NCBI RefSeq assembly: GCF_008831285.2
Contig: NC_045141.1
Coordinates: 14,246,106 to 14,310,105 of the forward strand
Source: Nymphaea colorata
Taxonomy: Eukaryota > Streptophyta > Magnoliopsida > Nymphaeales > Nymphaeaceae
Direction: 5' to 3'
Length of the DNA: 64,000 nt
The notes beneath the pieces were generated by a model. That model had not been told where the DNA came from. It made no database searches and saw only the letters and a list, made by a program, of their open reading frames with translations. The position numbers and the translations under genes are program-made. How positions within the stretch are numbered: position 1 is the first letter of the stretch; the number at the start of each line of letters is the position of its first letter. Below, piece after piece: positions 1-11,997 of this stretch.

Positions 1-30
1 TTTATATTTGTATCTGGCTTTTGCATGCAG

Positions 31-753
31 AGATGCGTAACATTTTCTTCATCAGTTGAATCTGGTATTTTAGGACCTCTTCCATCTATCAAAGATCATA
101 CTGGCAATCATACAGTACTTCAAAACGACCGTCATTCATATTGTAATTATGGTGCCAACTATCCAATATTCACAAGTCATTCACAGCGTGATCGCCGTTG
201 GTGGTTATCAAGAAGAATATCAGGTGATAGTTTTGGTATGTTAAACTCATGGCGCAGGAGTACTAATCCTTTGCCTTATAATGCAATGCCTCTAGTGCAT
301 ACTAGAAGCAACTTCATACCAACGTCTGCATGCCATCAAGGTATTCCTTTCCCCAATATGGTTCCGTCCTTGTTATCATAATTCAGCCCTTAGAATTTAT
401 CTACTCAGCTTATAGCCTTATTCTAGCGGTTGAACGCCTTTCCTACTTGCAAATTTTGTACAGTGGGTAATTACAGATCTTATAGACCAGAGAGAATTGA
501 AGCGGTTGACTTGCCTGGTGATCCACCTATGTCCATTACACTGGGGAGCACTTGTGGGTTATGCCAAGAGCTTCTAACAGATAGCTCACCACTTTGTCAG
601 GAGCTCTTGACCTCCACCGATGTTTCAGTTGTTGCAGTTTTAGTTTGTGGCCATTTCTATCATGCAGACTGTTTAGAGGGCAAAACCTCGGAGGCACATA
701 AACGGGATCCTCCGTGTCCAGTATGCTTCTTCAAGAGTACTGATGCAGTGTGA
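31..753 (+). CDS. RING-H2 finger protein, 3' part (probable E3 ubiquitin ligase)
   Basis: The window opens in an intron that ends in TGCAG at position 30. Two exons follow, 31-340 (donor AAG|GTATTC) and 464-753 (acceptor TTTGTACAG). The junction keeps frame (phase 1) and the stop TGA is at 751-753. The last ~70 residues form a RING-H2 finger: CGLC, then CGHFYHADC, then CPVC, which gives the order C-x2-C ... C-x-H-x2-H-x2-C ... C-x2-C. This zinc-binding fold normally recruits a ubiquitin-loaded E2 enzyme. The spacing and the DPPCPVC ending match a plant family of long, poorly characterised proteins with a C-terminal RING. The upstream exon has no recognisable domain and is rich in Ser, Asn and Arg. 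The segment LCQELLT occurs twice between the first zinc ligands, separated by a few residues, which lengthens the first RING loop. The start codon and N-terminal part lie outside the window. The RING is certain; the substrate is unknown. Confidence 0.85.
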
Positions 754-1187
754 CTGTTTGTTAATATCAATATCAGAACATGATTGTCTTACAAAATTGC
801 AAGGCTCCTTCAGAAAGGAGAAGAGGGAATTTTGCCTGGCACTTCTTATGGAGAAAATGAATTCCAAGCCCATAATTTAAGATGCACTCAAGGCACATGT
901 TCCTACTAAACAGTACATATACACTATCGATGTTAATCAGGTTCACTGGATATCCAAGAAATTGCTTATTTTGTTTGGGTTGACCCAAATTGCAAAGGAG
1001 AGAGAGAGAGAGAGAGTCTCTCTTTAACAATATGAAAATGCCCATATATTTGAAGGGCTTCTGATAACCTGTGCTCACAAAATAAATGAATCAAATGCCT
1101 TCATTTTATATATATATATCGGAATTCATATTTTTTTCTCTTTGTTTTTCTCTCATAGATATAGTTAAAGTCATTATTCAATTTTCT

Positions 1188-1227
<40 letters not shown>

Positions 1228-3474
1228 AGACATCTAGTTTTAATGGGAAAAGAATAAAAAAAAGAATTTAGATTGGTAACGCTTGATTATTAAAATATAT
1301 TAAAAGTTAGAGTTATCTTTACAAATGAATTAAAACAATTTAATAAATTATGGAGTAGCAATGACCAAGCTTTTATATACATATAAGAGAGAGAGAGAGA
1401 TTTTAAACATATAGACACATATTCTGCTTGTTTGTACTCATAAAAACATGGATTACTATGTAAAAAAAATGTTAAAATGTAACAAAAAAATGAAAAAATT
1501 GAGTCAACCTTGTCCAAACCGTGTCACCTACTCGATCTTTTGTCTAGCCTTCTCGATATGGGGCCGTTTTAGGAGTGTTTACGTGACACAGATTAATCCG
1601 CAGATATTGGGAACGAGAAAGATTGCTCAACACCATTTATTCACAAGAACGACATAGTTCCGGATTTTTATTTTTATTATTCAAAAATCAATGCTTGAAA
1701 ATGCATCATTTCTTAAGCTAAAATTGATTTTTTTATTCAATAAGAAAACCACAAGAAGAGTGGCTTTTTGGGTTTTGGATTGCATTAAACACATTTCTTA
1801 ATGGAGTATAAACCTCAAAATAAAGATCATTAACGAACACATGTACCACATATATATATATATATATATACACACACAATTAATTGATATGCTAGTCTTA
1901 ATTTTGCACCTCAATCTCGTAAGAATCGGTCTAAATCAAATCGAATTGTTGGCAAGTCAGTTAGATTAACAAATCCTTTGAATGTATCATACCCAGCATA
2001 TTTTCATTATTTAGAGTAATTTTTACAGTTTTTCTTACTTTAGTTACTTTTTATATATTTCTTTCATTTTCTAAACAATATAATATTAGTACTTGTCAAT
2101 GCGTTAGCCGATTAGATTGACAACGTGCTCAGTCTTATCAGTGTTCAGAGGCATTTATGTGGGACCCACACCCCATGTGATTGCTGAGTTGTTCCGGGTT
2201 GAGGGTGACTCTGGTGACCCGGACCTTGTAAACAACGCCCTCGTGCACCAGATTCCCTTTTTTTTTTTTTTTTTTTTCCAATTTAAATCTCCAAACGGTT
2301 GTCCGCCTTTCTCCAATAAAAGTTTGACTCGCGTCCTAAACTTAAGGAGGCCCAGCTTCTCGGAGAACGCTTATCCTGAAAATGGTTGTGATTATCCCAA
2401 ACAAAGACAAAAGGAGCTCTCTGACTCTTACTTGCCACTGGAGAATAGAACGGATAATCACAAAACAAATAAATGAATAAGATAATGACGGCCCCAAAAT
2501 ATCTATTGTCTCTCTCACTTAGTTGTCTTTATGAGCAAATCTGGGCCGCCAGCTCTGCTGATTGACGGCTAAGGCTGCTAAACCTGATCATTATCAGCTG
2601 CAAGCTTTTTCCTGATGTTTAAAAAGCTAGCTGTACATATTTCACACGACTGCAGAATTTTGCTACTATCATTGTTTCCGTTTTCTTCCTTTTTCCTTTT
2701 TTAACGATTGACCTTTTTCTCTCGCAATCTTGAGAGTATTCTCAAATATATTCCATTAAGATGAGGTAAAACAGATCGCTATCAGATACCCAGATCATTA
2801 AATTTTTAAAACATGGCAGATGTTGAGCGTTGTTAGGGATCCATATTAACTACCACACTAAAATTGAGATTGTTATATTTCAATCACTTCATTTTCTTGA
2901 AAATGAAAGGAGAAGTCAGGACAAGTGGAAACATAAACCAAAGTAACTCAAATGGGGGCCAACAGAGAAGGTTTTTGCTTTTCATCTTTGAATAGAAGTT
3001 TAGAAAATATTTTAAATGGAAGTATATTAATTGGGACAAAAAATTTGGTGGGCAGTTGACAAACCAAACGAACAATTAAATGGGAGAAACTTTTCGTCTA
3101 CTGGAGGTGGATGCGAAGTTTCCTGCTGATCGCCTTGCATTAAAAGGGCGTCAATAAAAATTTTCAGATCAAGACGAGAGAGAGGGAGTTTCTGCTATCT
3201 AAGAAATGGGAAAGCAAACCCACACGCATTGAAAATGGTTGGATGAGATCGAAGAAATTCAAAGGCGGGCGTTGAAATTTGAGAGGGTGGTCCTTAAATG
3301 CTCTTGTTTCGATCCATTTAATTTGTAGATTTACCTGTCACACTGCCAACAAGAGAAATCTCTGTCTAGTTTCTCAGCATATAGGCCCTTCTCCTCTTCC
3401 TTCTCCGCCTCTCCCTCTTCCTCCAATCAACAGGAACGGATAGACTCCTGTTTCGTTGACTGCTAAGAGCGACC
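754..3474. other. Intergenic region between the RING gene and glycerol kinase
   Basis: No gene is supported here. The region holds a GA tract at about 999-1016, an (AT)n microsatellite at 1190-1225, a short GA run near 1387-1400, a (TA)n/(CA)n run at about 1850-1878 and a 20-base T tract near 2258-2278. The last few hundred bases before 3475 are the presumed promoter and leader of glycerol kinase, and the leader is CT-rich (about 3385-3425). The short open frames are low-complexity and resemble nothing. Confidence 0.7.
1190..1225. repeat. (AT)n microsatellite
   Basis: About 18 uninterrupted AT dinucleotides in the intergenic region between the RING gene and glycerol kinase. Confidence 0.95.
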
Positions 3475-6277
3475 ATGGCGATGGAGAAGAAAGAGGAAGA
3501 TGTGTTCATCGGTTCCATAGATCAAGGGACGACAAGCACGAGGTTCATCATATACGATCGCCATGGGAAGCCCATTGCTTCCCACCAAGTGGAGTTCACT
3601 CAGATTTATCCTCAAGCAGGGTACGGCGTTGATGTTATGCGTCCTTGTTCCTTCTCATCTCTTTTGTTTCTTCTTTTTTCTCACAAGCGGTTGTTTCTTG
3701 TGTCGGGGCCTGATCGTTTAGAGTTGTAGAGTTCCAAATGGCTTTTGAAAGGTGAAATTCACACATATTTCACCCACCCAAGTATTGAAGCTGTCTTTTA
3801 TAGGAATACTGTGCCTCTGTGAGCGATTGTATTTGGTGGTGAAATCTGCCTAATTCTCTTTGGATATCCAAAAAGGCATATCTGTGAATATGTTCTCTCT
3901 GATTACAGGGAATCTAGTTTATTGGTTGGTGGTGAGCGTGGAGCAGCTGTCTGCGTGTTTATATCTGCTTTTGAATTAATTGTGCCTTTTCCGTGGACTT
4001 GACAGATGGGTGGAGCATGATCCCATGGAGATCCTCGCAACAGTGAGGATTTGCATGGAGAAAGCAGTAGACAAGGCCACTGCTGCAGGATACAACGTTG
4101 ATAAGGGTCTGAAGGCTATTGGTTTGACTAATCAAAGGGAGACAACATTGGTGTGGAGCAGATCGTCCGGGTTACCTCTTTATAATGCAATCGTCTGGAT
4201 GGATGCTAGAACGAGCTCAATTTGCAGGTCCTCTTTCTCTCCCTCTCTTTCTTAATTGTTCTCTCTATTAGTAAATTAAAGTGTTCATAGTTACTGTTGT
4301 GCAGAAGGTTAGAACAAGAGTTACCTGGGGGAAGGACACACTTTGTTGAGACAGCTGGTTTGCCTATAAGTACTTACTTTAGTGCAGTTAAGCTGTTGTG
4401 GCTACTGGAATGCGTAGACGCAGTGAAAACTGCAGTCAAGACAGGCGATGCTCTGTTTGGTACCATCGATTCATGGTTAATCTGGAATCTGACTGGTGGA
4501 TGCGAAGGTGAAGATAGGCATGGTAATAAAGTCCATGGTATCCATGTTACTGACTGTTCAAACGCTGCCAGAACTCTTCTGCTGGATCTGAAAACCTTAG
4601 ATTGGCACCTCCCTACCCTTGAAATCTTCGGCATTCCACGAGAGATCTTGCCACGTGTTATCAGCAATGCCGAGGTAATTGGAGAGATTGCCAATGGCTG
4701 GCCAGTATCTGGTGTTACTATTGCAGGCTGCCTGGGTGATCAGCACGCAGCCATGTTAGGACAGGCATGTAGGAAGGGTGAGGCCAAGAGCACCTACGGC
4801 ACAGGTGCTTTTATTCTTTTGAACACGGGTGAGGAGATTGTGCCATCTACACATGGGCTGCTTAGCACTGTCGCCTTCAAATTGGGACCTAATGTTCCAA
4901 CAAATTATGCATTGGAGGGGTCAATTGCCATTGCTGGTGCAGCAGTTCAGTGGCTGAGAGACAGCCTTGGTGTCATTGAGACTGCGAGCGACATCGAGGA
5001 CTTGGCAAACTCGGTTGAGAACACAGGTGGTGTATACTTTGTTCCAGCATTCAATGGCTTGTTTGCTCCATGGTGGCGTGATGATGCTCGTGGCGTTCTG
5101 ATTGGCATCACAAGATTTACCACCAAAGCCCATATAGCCCGGGCAGTGCTTGAAAGCATGTGTTTTCAGGTAAAGGATGTGCTTGACTCCATGCACAAGG
5201 ATGCAGGGGAAGGTGAAGCTAAAAATGAGAAGGGTGAATTTCTGCTGAGAGTTGATGGTGGGGCTACTGTAAACGACCTGCTCATGCAGATTCAGGTAAC
5301 TTCTGTATAGATTGATTGCTTGAAAATGCATAGGAAGTCGAATGTGCTAGAAACATTTAAGACTGGCTAAAACAGAACACCTCATCTTTCTGCCTGAATA
5401 TCCAGGCCACTGCTCAACCAAACAGGAGACCGTGCTTTACAAAATTGCAGCATCTTAAAAATTAATCTATGAATGTAGCCAAATTAGTAATATCGAAGGT
5501 GGTATCACATGTGAAGTGAGTTGCCTCTTTTGATGTGTTCACATGTGCTATTCGGAACTGTCCAGTTTTCTCAGCTAGACGATGCCTGTTATTACTAATA
5601 AATTTTCCATTTCTAAGGGTGACATTCTTTCTACCAGTGCCTTCTTTTGTATTTTGTACTGTCACATTGATCATGTTATGCCTATGCACTCGGTTTACAT
5701 TTTAGGGGTTAACATAAGCAGTACAAGCAGTATAGGTGCTTGAAATGGATGCCACCCATTTTACACATATTAGTTCACATTTATATTAGCCTTGTTCTAA
5801 AATCTGAACTTAGACCGGCATAATTCACTGCAGAACATTCCCACTTTGTTTTACCTATTTGATGTTAGAAAGGGTGCATCCTCTGTGTAACTAACCCCAG
5901 CATATTCTACGTTAGGCTTTCTAGTTTTCAAGTTTTCAATTCAACAAATTCAGTTGCATCTTATTTGATTTAATTTTTTAATTACTCCAACGCTAATACG
6001 TTGGCAAATGTTTGTGCTTGAGTTTGCACAGGCAGATCTATTAGGCAGTCCAGTGCTGAGGCCAGCAGACATAGAGACTACTGCACTTGGGGCAGCATAT
6101 GCAGCTGGGCTAGCTGTCGGAATCTGGACTCAAGAAGAAATATTCTCTGGCATTGACAGTACGGAGAAACCTATAACTTTTTACCCTTTGTTGGATGAAG
6201 AACACAGAAAGAAGCGGTTTGATTCATGGTGCAAGGCTGTGTCAAGAGCATTCGACCTGGCTGATCTTTCATTCTAA
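3475..6277 (+). CDS. GLPK: Glycerol kinase (FGGY family), 534 aa
   Basis: Phosphorylates glycerol to sn-glycerol 3-phosphate with ATP in the cytosol. This is the entry step of glycerol catabolism; the Arabidopsis gene is GLI1/NHO1. Four exons join in frame: 3475-3620, 4006-4227, 4305-5295 and 6032-6277. The intron junctions are AGG|GTACGG, GCAG|GTCC and TTCAG|GTAAC, and the acceptors are GACAG, TGCAG and CACAG. The total of 1605 nt gives 534 residues, the usual length for the plant enzyme. The N-terminal phosphate-binding motif [10 protein letters not shown] is at residues 14-23. The FGGY signatures [12 protein letters not shown] and [17 protein letters not shown] and the ATP-site motifs [13 protein letters not shown] and STYGTGAF are intact. 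The protein ends in FDLADLSF. The start ATG lies in a good context (GACCATGGCG), and translation from it immediately enters the conserved N terminus. No signal peptide is seen. The 736-bp last intron looks ordinary. The gene appears fully functional. Confidence 0.97.
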
Positions 6278-6372
6278 TTTCAAATTTGGCTTCCATCTCT
6301 TGATCTTCTCAGATATTTTTCAAAAGAATAAAAAAATCTAATTCTATTTTATCTTTTGGCTAATTGTGCCTG

Positions 6373-6395
6373 CTCTCTCTCTCTCTCTCTCTCTC
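6373..6395. repeat. (CT)n microsatellite downstream of glycerol kinase
   Basis: A run of about 11 CT dinucleotides lies ~100 bp after the glycerol kinase stop, within or next to the 3' untranslated region. Confidence 0.9.
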
Positions 6396-6399
6396 ACAT

Positions 6400-9300
6400 A
6401 TGACACCATCTACCTAGTAATGACATCATATTACCATATACTTAAATATAACGAGGTTCATCTTCTAGTGTAGATTTATTATTGACTCTGGCCTCATGCA
6501 GGTCCCCCAAGTTCAAATAGATGCAGACAATGGAAATAATAAGGTCCTCATGATACCATTTAAATGGTATTATGGTTCATCTTTGTGGCCTATGTAAACA
6601 TAAAATTATTTATCCGGTTGCCTTTGTCTTGTGAGCCGGATCACTTCTTGTATTCAATTAAAAAAAGGAAATGGAAATTACATCTTCAAGCTCTTGATCG
6701 TAAACCAAGATTAGATTCCACTGTTTGGTCATTGACAGTGCTGGGAAACAGGCCGGCTAGGAATTAATGTACTTTTGGCTGCATAGTCTATCATATAGTC
6801 AGTATAAGACAACTTGCTAAAGTTTTCTTATCCAATCCCTTCTCAGTAAGGCCTGCAGTTGCATTGCCAATATAATTGTAGAATTTTCAAAGTTTATAAC
6901 AAGTTGTCTTTAGCTCATCTCGATATGATTGGAGTTAAAAGTTTTGATTCATGTTAAATCTTCGAAAAAATGTCTTCACATGAAAGCAGGTAGCTTGTAC
7001 GCCACAAGTGGCAAACAAAGGGTCTGTGAAGGGTCTAAAGTTCAAGACCCTGGAACAACTACAAACATTGCCATTCTGCAGCCTCAAATTAGTGTTGTTC
7101 TTATAAGGCTTGGTGATACGATTTAGCCCGGGATTTTAAACTCTTGAACAGTTCCTCATCCTGAAATAGGAAAGGTTGGGTTGAACTAGAATAATTCTAG
7201 TTTGAACTTCTTGGCTCGGTTCAGCTCGGGTTGGCTTATTCGCAAAATTAGTGAAACTTTGACATGTCAAGCTCGATTCGACTAGTTTACCAGACATGTG
7301 AATTGCCATCTTTTACCAAACCCAAAAGAACCAAATGGAGAACTAAGCAAGCGAACTCTACTTGCTTTTGGGTGATTCGTCCTGCAATCAATCTCAAAGG
7401 GAACTTCATATTCATGAAAACTGAAGATTAGCATAGCTGGTCCAGCTGGCAAAAATGTAAAGGGCCAGTCTTCAGTTCTCCTCACTCAAGTAACGAAACA
7501 GCCCTCAATGCGAGGGGCAGGGTGAAAGGGTGAGAGGCTTCTGCCTCTTCTCTTCGGGGTATCCCCGCCTGCGTTTTCGATTCTCTTCTATTTGCAGTCC
7601 ACAATGGAAGTGACCCCTCAAAAGTCAAGCAAAAACAAGGTTTCTGAGGCAACATTAGATCAAACTGTATAGAGTAAGGTTGCGTTTGATACCCTCGGAT
7701 CTTAGATCCAAGGTTGCGTAAAAAGTATGTTTTGGGAGATCCTCAGTTTGACATTATCATAGATTTTAAATCTATGTTATATGTTAAAAACCATGAATTT
7801 AAGGTCTGATTGGAGTGAGGGGTCCAACCTTAAATTTATGGATTTGAGTCCTAAAGAAATTGGGAGACGTTTTAAGAAAGAAAATTTAATTAGCATTAAG
7901 TGGTTTTTGCTCATCCACATTTATTATCTGCATGGGCGCATGAGATAATAGGGGATGAGTCAGAAGATGGCCCGTTTATGGGCAGGACTTTATTGAAAGC
8001 GTTTCAACCTCCATCCTCGTTTCCTTTCGCGTCCCAACTTAACTTCACCTACCAAAGACAGCTTAAAAGAGGTCATCAACAACGCAGAAATAGAAATACG
8101 GTCAAGACTGTATTAACTACAAACGTTTTACAGATAAACTATGAGGAAGCTTTTAGATTTCTTTCACCTAAAACAACAGAGAAAATTCACACTTCACATC
8201 GTGACAGATTTGTGTCCGGACTTTCATGCCCTGCCCCAGGCATTGTTGAGAAAGTACATTATCAGTGGCCTTCAATGTAATAGTCTCCCACGGAGACTGA
8301 AAGCAAATGTGCTGCCAATAATCCTTTCTGTCTGCTCTTTCTTCTTTTTTTCTTTTGGCCAGTCAAGGCGGTGCATCATTCAACTTAGTTACTACGTCCC
8401 ACCATTAAAAATATATAGTACTTACTAGAATCGAACTAAAAACCTCCTTCTTCACAGACCCCTAACCTAACCAGCTACACTATAGCCTTTTGTCACACTT
8501 TACTGTGTTGTCACTGTGTCCTCCATTGTAGCATGATGAAAAGATGAGGAAAACCAAAGTCCCCACAGCTCAAAAAATAGACAAAAAAGGAAGGCAAGAC
8601 AATCCTTAGCCGGTTGGTGCGAGTCCAGGTCTTCACTACCATCCGTTCTTAGGTCTTTCCATCTTCATTCATCATGATGGCAAATGTGCGAACGTGTCGG
8701 CTAACACCTACACCTTGTTTTGCTCGCCAATAGTTTTCAAAATTCCAATACATACCCAAAATTCATAAGTTGGAATTTTGGCAGGTGATCAGCAACTCTT
8801 CCAAAAGGCTGCCCATGGACTTTGAGTCTGGTAACTGATCAATATATCTTGAATTTTCCGCCATGTTGCTCCCTTCTACCCCATTGAAAAATGGGTTTTC
8901 CTTGGCAAAAAACTATTAAGAGCAAATAAATGAAGGTTCTACCTAAAAAAGTACCAACTTACAGAAGGTGTAATATATAGCCTATTTCCCCAAAAACCAG
9001 ATGTCAACAACTTTTTCAAAGGGAATGAAGATAGGCTGCAGGAAGAACGTGCAATGATGCTTCAAAGAAGATGAGAGGTTCCACTGTTTGCTTAGGATTA
9101 TTTGCTGGTACGAGCTCCCCACCAAAGTAGGGGTTTGACTCACTTTGAAGTAGAATAAGGTTAATAGTTTAATACCAGTATGCATCCCTTCGCAAACGTG
9201 CTGGAGTCTCCTTCATCTTGGTTATCATTTTTTTTTTAAATTGCAAATAACCACATAGCTTTAGAGAAACATAACCCTTATAAATGAAAAAATACTAAAA

Positions 9301-9520
9301 TATATTAAAAATACTATTCTGTCCTCAATAAAGAGGGTTTCTTAAAAAAAATCGAAAAGCTCATCTTTCAAGTACAAAATCAACACAATCCTCTCACTTT
9401 CTCTATCTTGCTCTGTCGTCACACTTGAAGCAGCTGTCAAATTATGGAGAGACTAAATCAAGAATATGTAGATTGTGAGAAGCTCTTTACTTCAAAGATC
9501 TTTTTTTTCATTAGGGAGAA
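6400..9520. other. Intergenic region with short repeat fragments
   Basis: No gene is supported. At 7195-7290 there is a fragment with repeated GCTCG words (GGCTCGG, CAGCTCGGG, AAGCTCG). It resembles the AGCTCGAG-rich block at 33345-33490 and is probably the same dispersed repeat family. A tRNA-like SINE head lies at 8425-8486. The stretch from about 7680 to 7890, starting GCGTTTGATACC, looks like a MITE fragment but I could not define its ends. Confidence 0.5.
8425..8486 (-). mobile_element. tRNA-like SINE head (RNA polymerase III A and B boxes)
   Basis: Read on the minus strand, a sequence like an A box (TATAGTGTAGCTGG, from 8484 down) is followed by a B box-like GTTCGATTCTAG (8436-8425). 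The spacing resembles the 5' half of a tRNA-derived SINE. The element cannot fold as an intact tRNA because I see no acceptor stem, so it is called a SINE remnant rather than a tRNA gene. Its 3' end and target duplication were not found. Confidence 0.4.
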
Positions 9521-10306
9521 CTATGTTGTAAAGGCGTCTCCTAGGCCACGCGTAGGTGTGGGCCGTCGCCTAAGTCCATCAGTAGGCGATGGGTGTGGTG
9601 CTGGTGCCTAGGCGCCAGCACGCCTAATCCATGGGAAGGTATGTACTGATTTTTACAAGCTGTTATAGTGTATATTATATGTTATATGTACAATATGTTG
9701 TAATGCATATTATATGTACTGATTTGATACGATGTTGGTTTGAAATGATTCAAATGAAATAGTCTATAAGGTACCGCATAAAATGGATTTTAATTCATAA
9801 GATATACCGTTATTTACACCAGAATTCATATTTCGTTTTTCTATTGCTACTTGATCTAGAGGTAGAATGTTTTAGGTATGTATCTGGCATTGGATTCTGA
9901 CAGGGTCTGATCCTCGGAAATGCAAGCATTGTTTTCAGTATGTAAACAAAAATGACGTGTCTTCTTTCGTATATCAAACTAAGGCATCGGGTAGAACAAA
10001 ACAGAATAGTTGTCCAGTATGTAAACAAGCTGAAAATGTATTTTCACTCTGTCATCTAAACAAGAGCAGAACAGTTTTTCCTGTTTAACTTTTTGGCTTT
10101 ACTTACAAAGTGTAGTCATTCAATTAGAACACAACAGACTACACGTCTGTTTAGTAGTGATAGGGACACCTGGAATAGAAGCTCACAGTTCAGTCAGTAA
10201 GTACATAAATTTATTATGTACTAGTCATAACTAAAAAATTAACAAAAAAAATCGGTCGCCTTTTTTCCCTAGGCGAGCCTAAGTCCTAGGCTCCTTGACA
10301 ACATAG
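9521..10306. mobile_element. Non-autonomous hAT-type DNA transposon, 786 bp, 8-bp TSD
   Basis: The element starts CTATGTTGTAAAGG and ends CCTTGACAACATAG, which are inverted repeats of each other apart from one or two positions. It is flanked by the identical 8-bp duplication AGGGAGAA at 9513-9520 and 10307-10314. An 8-bp target duplication is the hallmark of hAT transposition. Both subterminal regions carry repeated CCTAGGCG-like words, possibly transposase-binding sites (inference). No transposase-like open frame exists inside, so the copy must have been mobilised in trans. Confidence 0.85.
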
Positions 10307-10314
10307 AGGGAGAA

Positions 10315-11997
10315 AATAATCTTTGTATTATGTTTTAATGTTTTCCATTCATATGAAGTGTGTTTATCAATAAATTAACAAATTTAAGAGGGCTTCTGGA
10401 ATTTTGCAGATATTAGGTGGTTCACTGAAAGTAAATAATAAATTGAATTAAGATTAATATAAATTCGGGTTTGAATTTATTTAACTTGTTATTCCAGGGA
10501 TAACAACTACCTTCATACTGTAAAACTCAGTGACGACATCAAGAGAATAAAATAGACGGCTGGTTGCAGATAAGCGACACAGGTGATTTACAGGGAGGCA
10601 ACCAAATAGGTTTGGGAAGTGGGACAATTTATGAAACAGGATCTGCCAAAGAAAGTCCAAATGTAAATTATTGTGCCGCAGTTCAGTAGAGTTGTAGGAC
10701 AATCTAAACAGGACACTTCATGCCATCTCTACTATCCGTTACCAAGAAACACTGGACCCAACTGGAGAAAAGGCAGCAATCATTGGCTATGACAATTGGA
10801 ATCCTAAATTGCTGGCTCATGTACATTTAATTTAAACAATGTGAACCAAGAAACCCAAAATTTGAGCCAAATTTGCTTTTGCAGCCTTTCTCTTGTCACC
10901 ACTGCTAGTGCTTCCATTATTTTACTGGTCCAGCCGATAGAGAGTAAAGGAAATATGTGTACGGACAACGTACTGAACAGTATGAATAGTTGAGGCTGCT
11001 ACGTCTCCGTTCCCTAGAAGGAGACCTTCAAGCATCAGCCGCAAACAGAACTACAACCCTCGTGTCAAGTATCTATGTAGCTTAACAAAAGGCCACGGAA
11101 AGTTTTCCAGTAAACACCAACAATGAAACTTGTATATCTTGTTGTTCCAAATTATGAATTTGTTATTTTGAACGTAACTACAGGGGGGTATAGCATGTCT
11201 AGCTAACTAGTAGTTTAGGGACCATATGGATTGAGTTTTATAAACCAACTCATCACCCCTTGTTCGAGGAAAAAAAGGCTAAGTAATTCGCCCCTATTTG
11301 ACAGTGACTCCAAATTATGAAGCAACACTTGACAAGTATTGTATAACTCCTAAATTTGTCAAAAAAATTGAGGATCAAGACCTGCATGTTAAGATATCTT
11401 TTATTTCCTGATCATGCACCTTTTCCACAGTTGATGTAGTGAACCAGGGATGCAGTTTCGTCAGTTATTGATTCCTTGAACAAACAGAGTTTGTGCAACC
11501 AAAACAAATTGTCAGAAGAAACTAAATTTGCAAGGAAAATGACTGTCTTTTTCACTATCGGAATTTACAGAAAAGCAATGGCCTCTACGCAAATTGTACG
11601 TAATGGTTTTCCACTTGAATGAGTTGAAAAATATCATACATGATCGATTATCACGTGCTTTAATTTATCTTGAATGCATATACCTGATTTCAGCAGTCAG
11701 CGGCTGTATATGCTCATGTTAGCAATATGAGCATTCACACAATGGAGAATAGATGGAGTTGCATTCTAGACCATGAAGAGCCCATATGAACTCTTCAAGT
11801 CAATGAGCATATCTTCTCTGCATCACAAACCAGAAACTATCAGTACCAGGATTATGCTATTTTCTTCTGGAACTTGGTAAGGAGAGAAGTTCCTCAAACC
11901 CTAAAATTTCATAATCCTTCTTAAAGATTGGATAAGCAACTATCAACAGGCAAGAATAATTGTTCAGTTGACATGAATGAGAGAGAGAGAGAGAGGA
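10315..11997. other. Intergenic region and 3' flank of the galactosyltransferase gene
   Basis: No gene is recognised. A (GA)n tract at about 11979-11994 lies immediately downstream of the galactosyltransferase stop codon (minus strand), so it is in that gene's 3' untranslated region. Confidence 0.6.

Noticed and set aside
8425-8486. A tRNA gene
   Set aside because: A and B boxes are present but no acceptor, anticodon or T-stem pairing is evident. A SINE remnant fits better.
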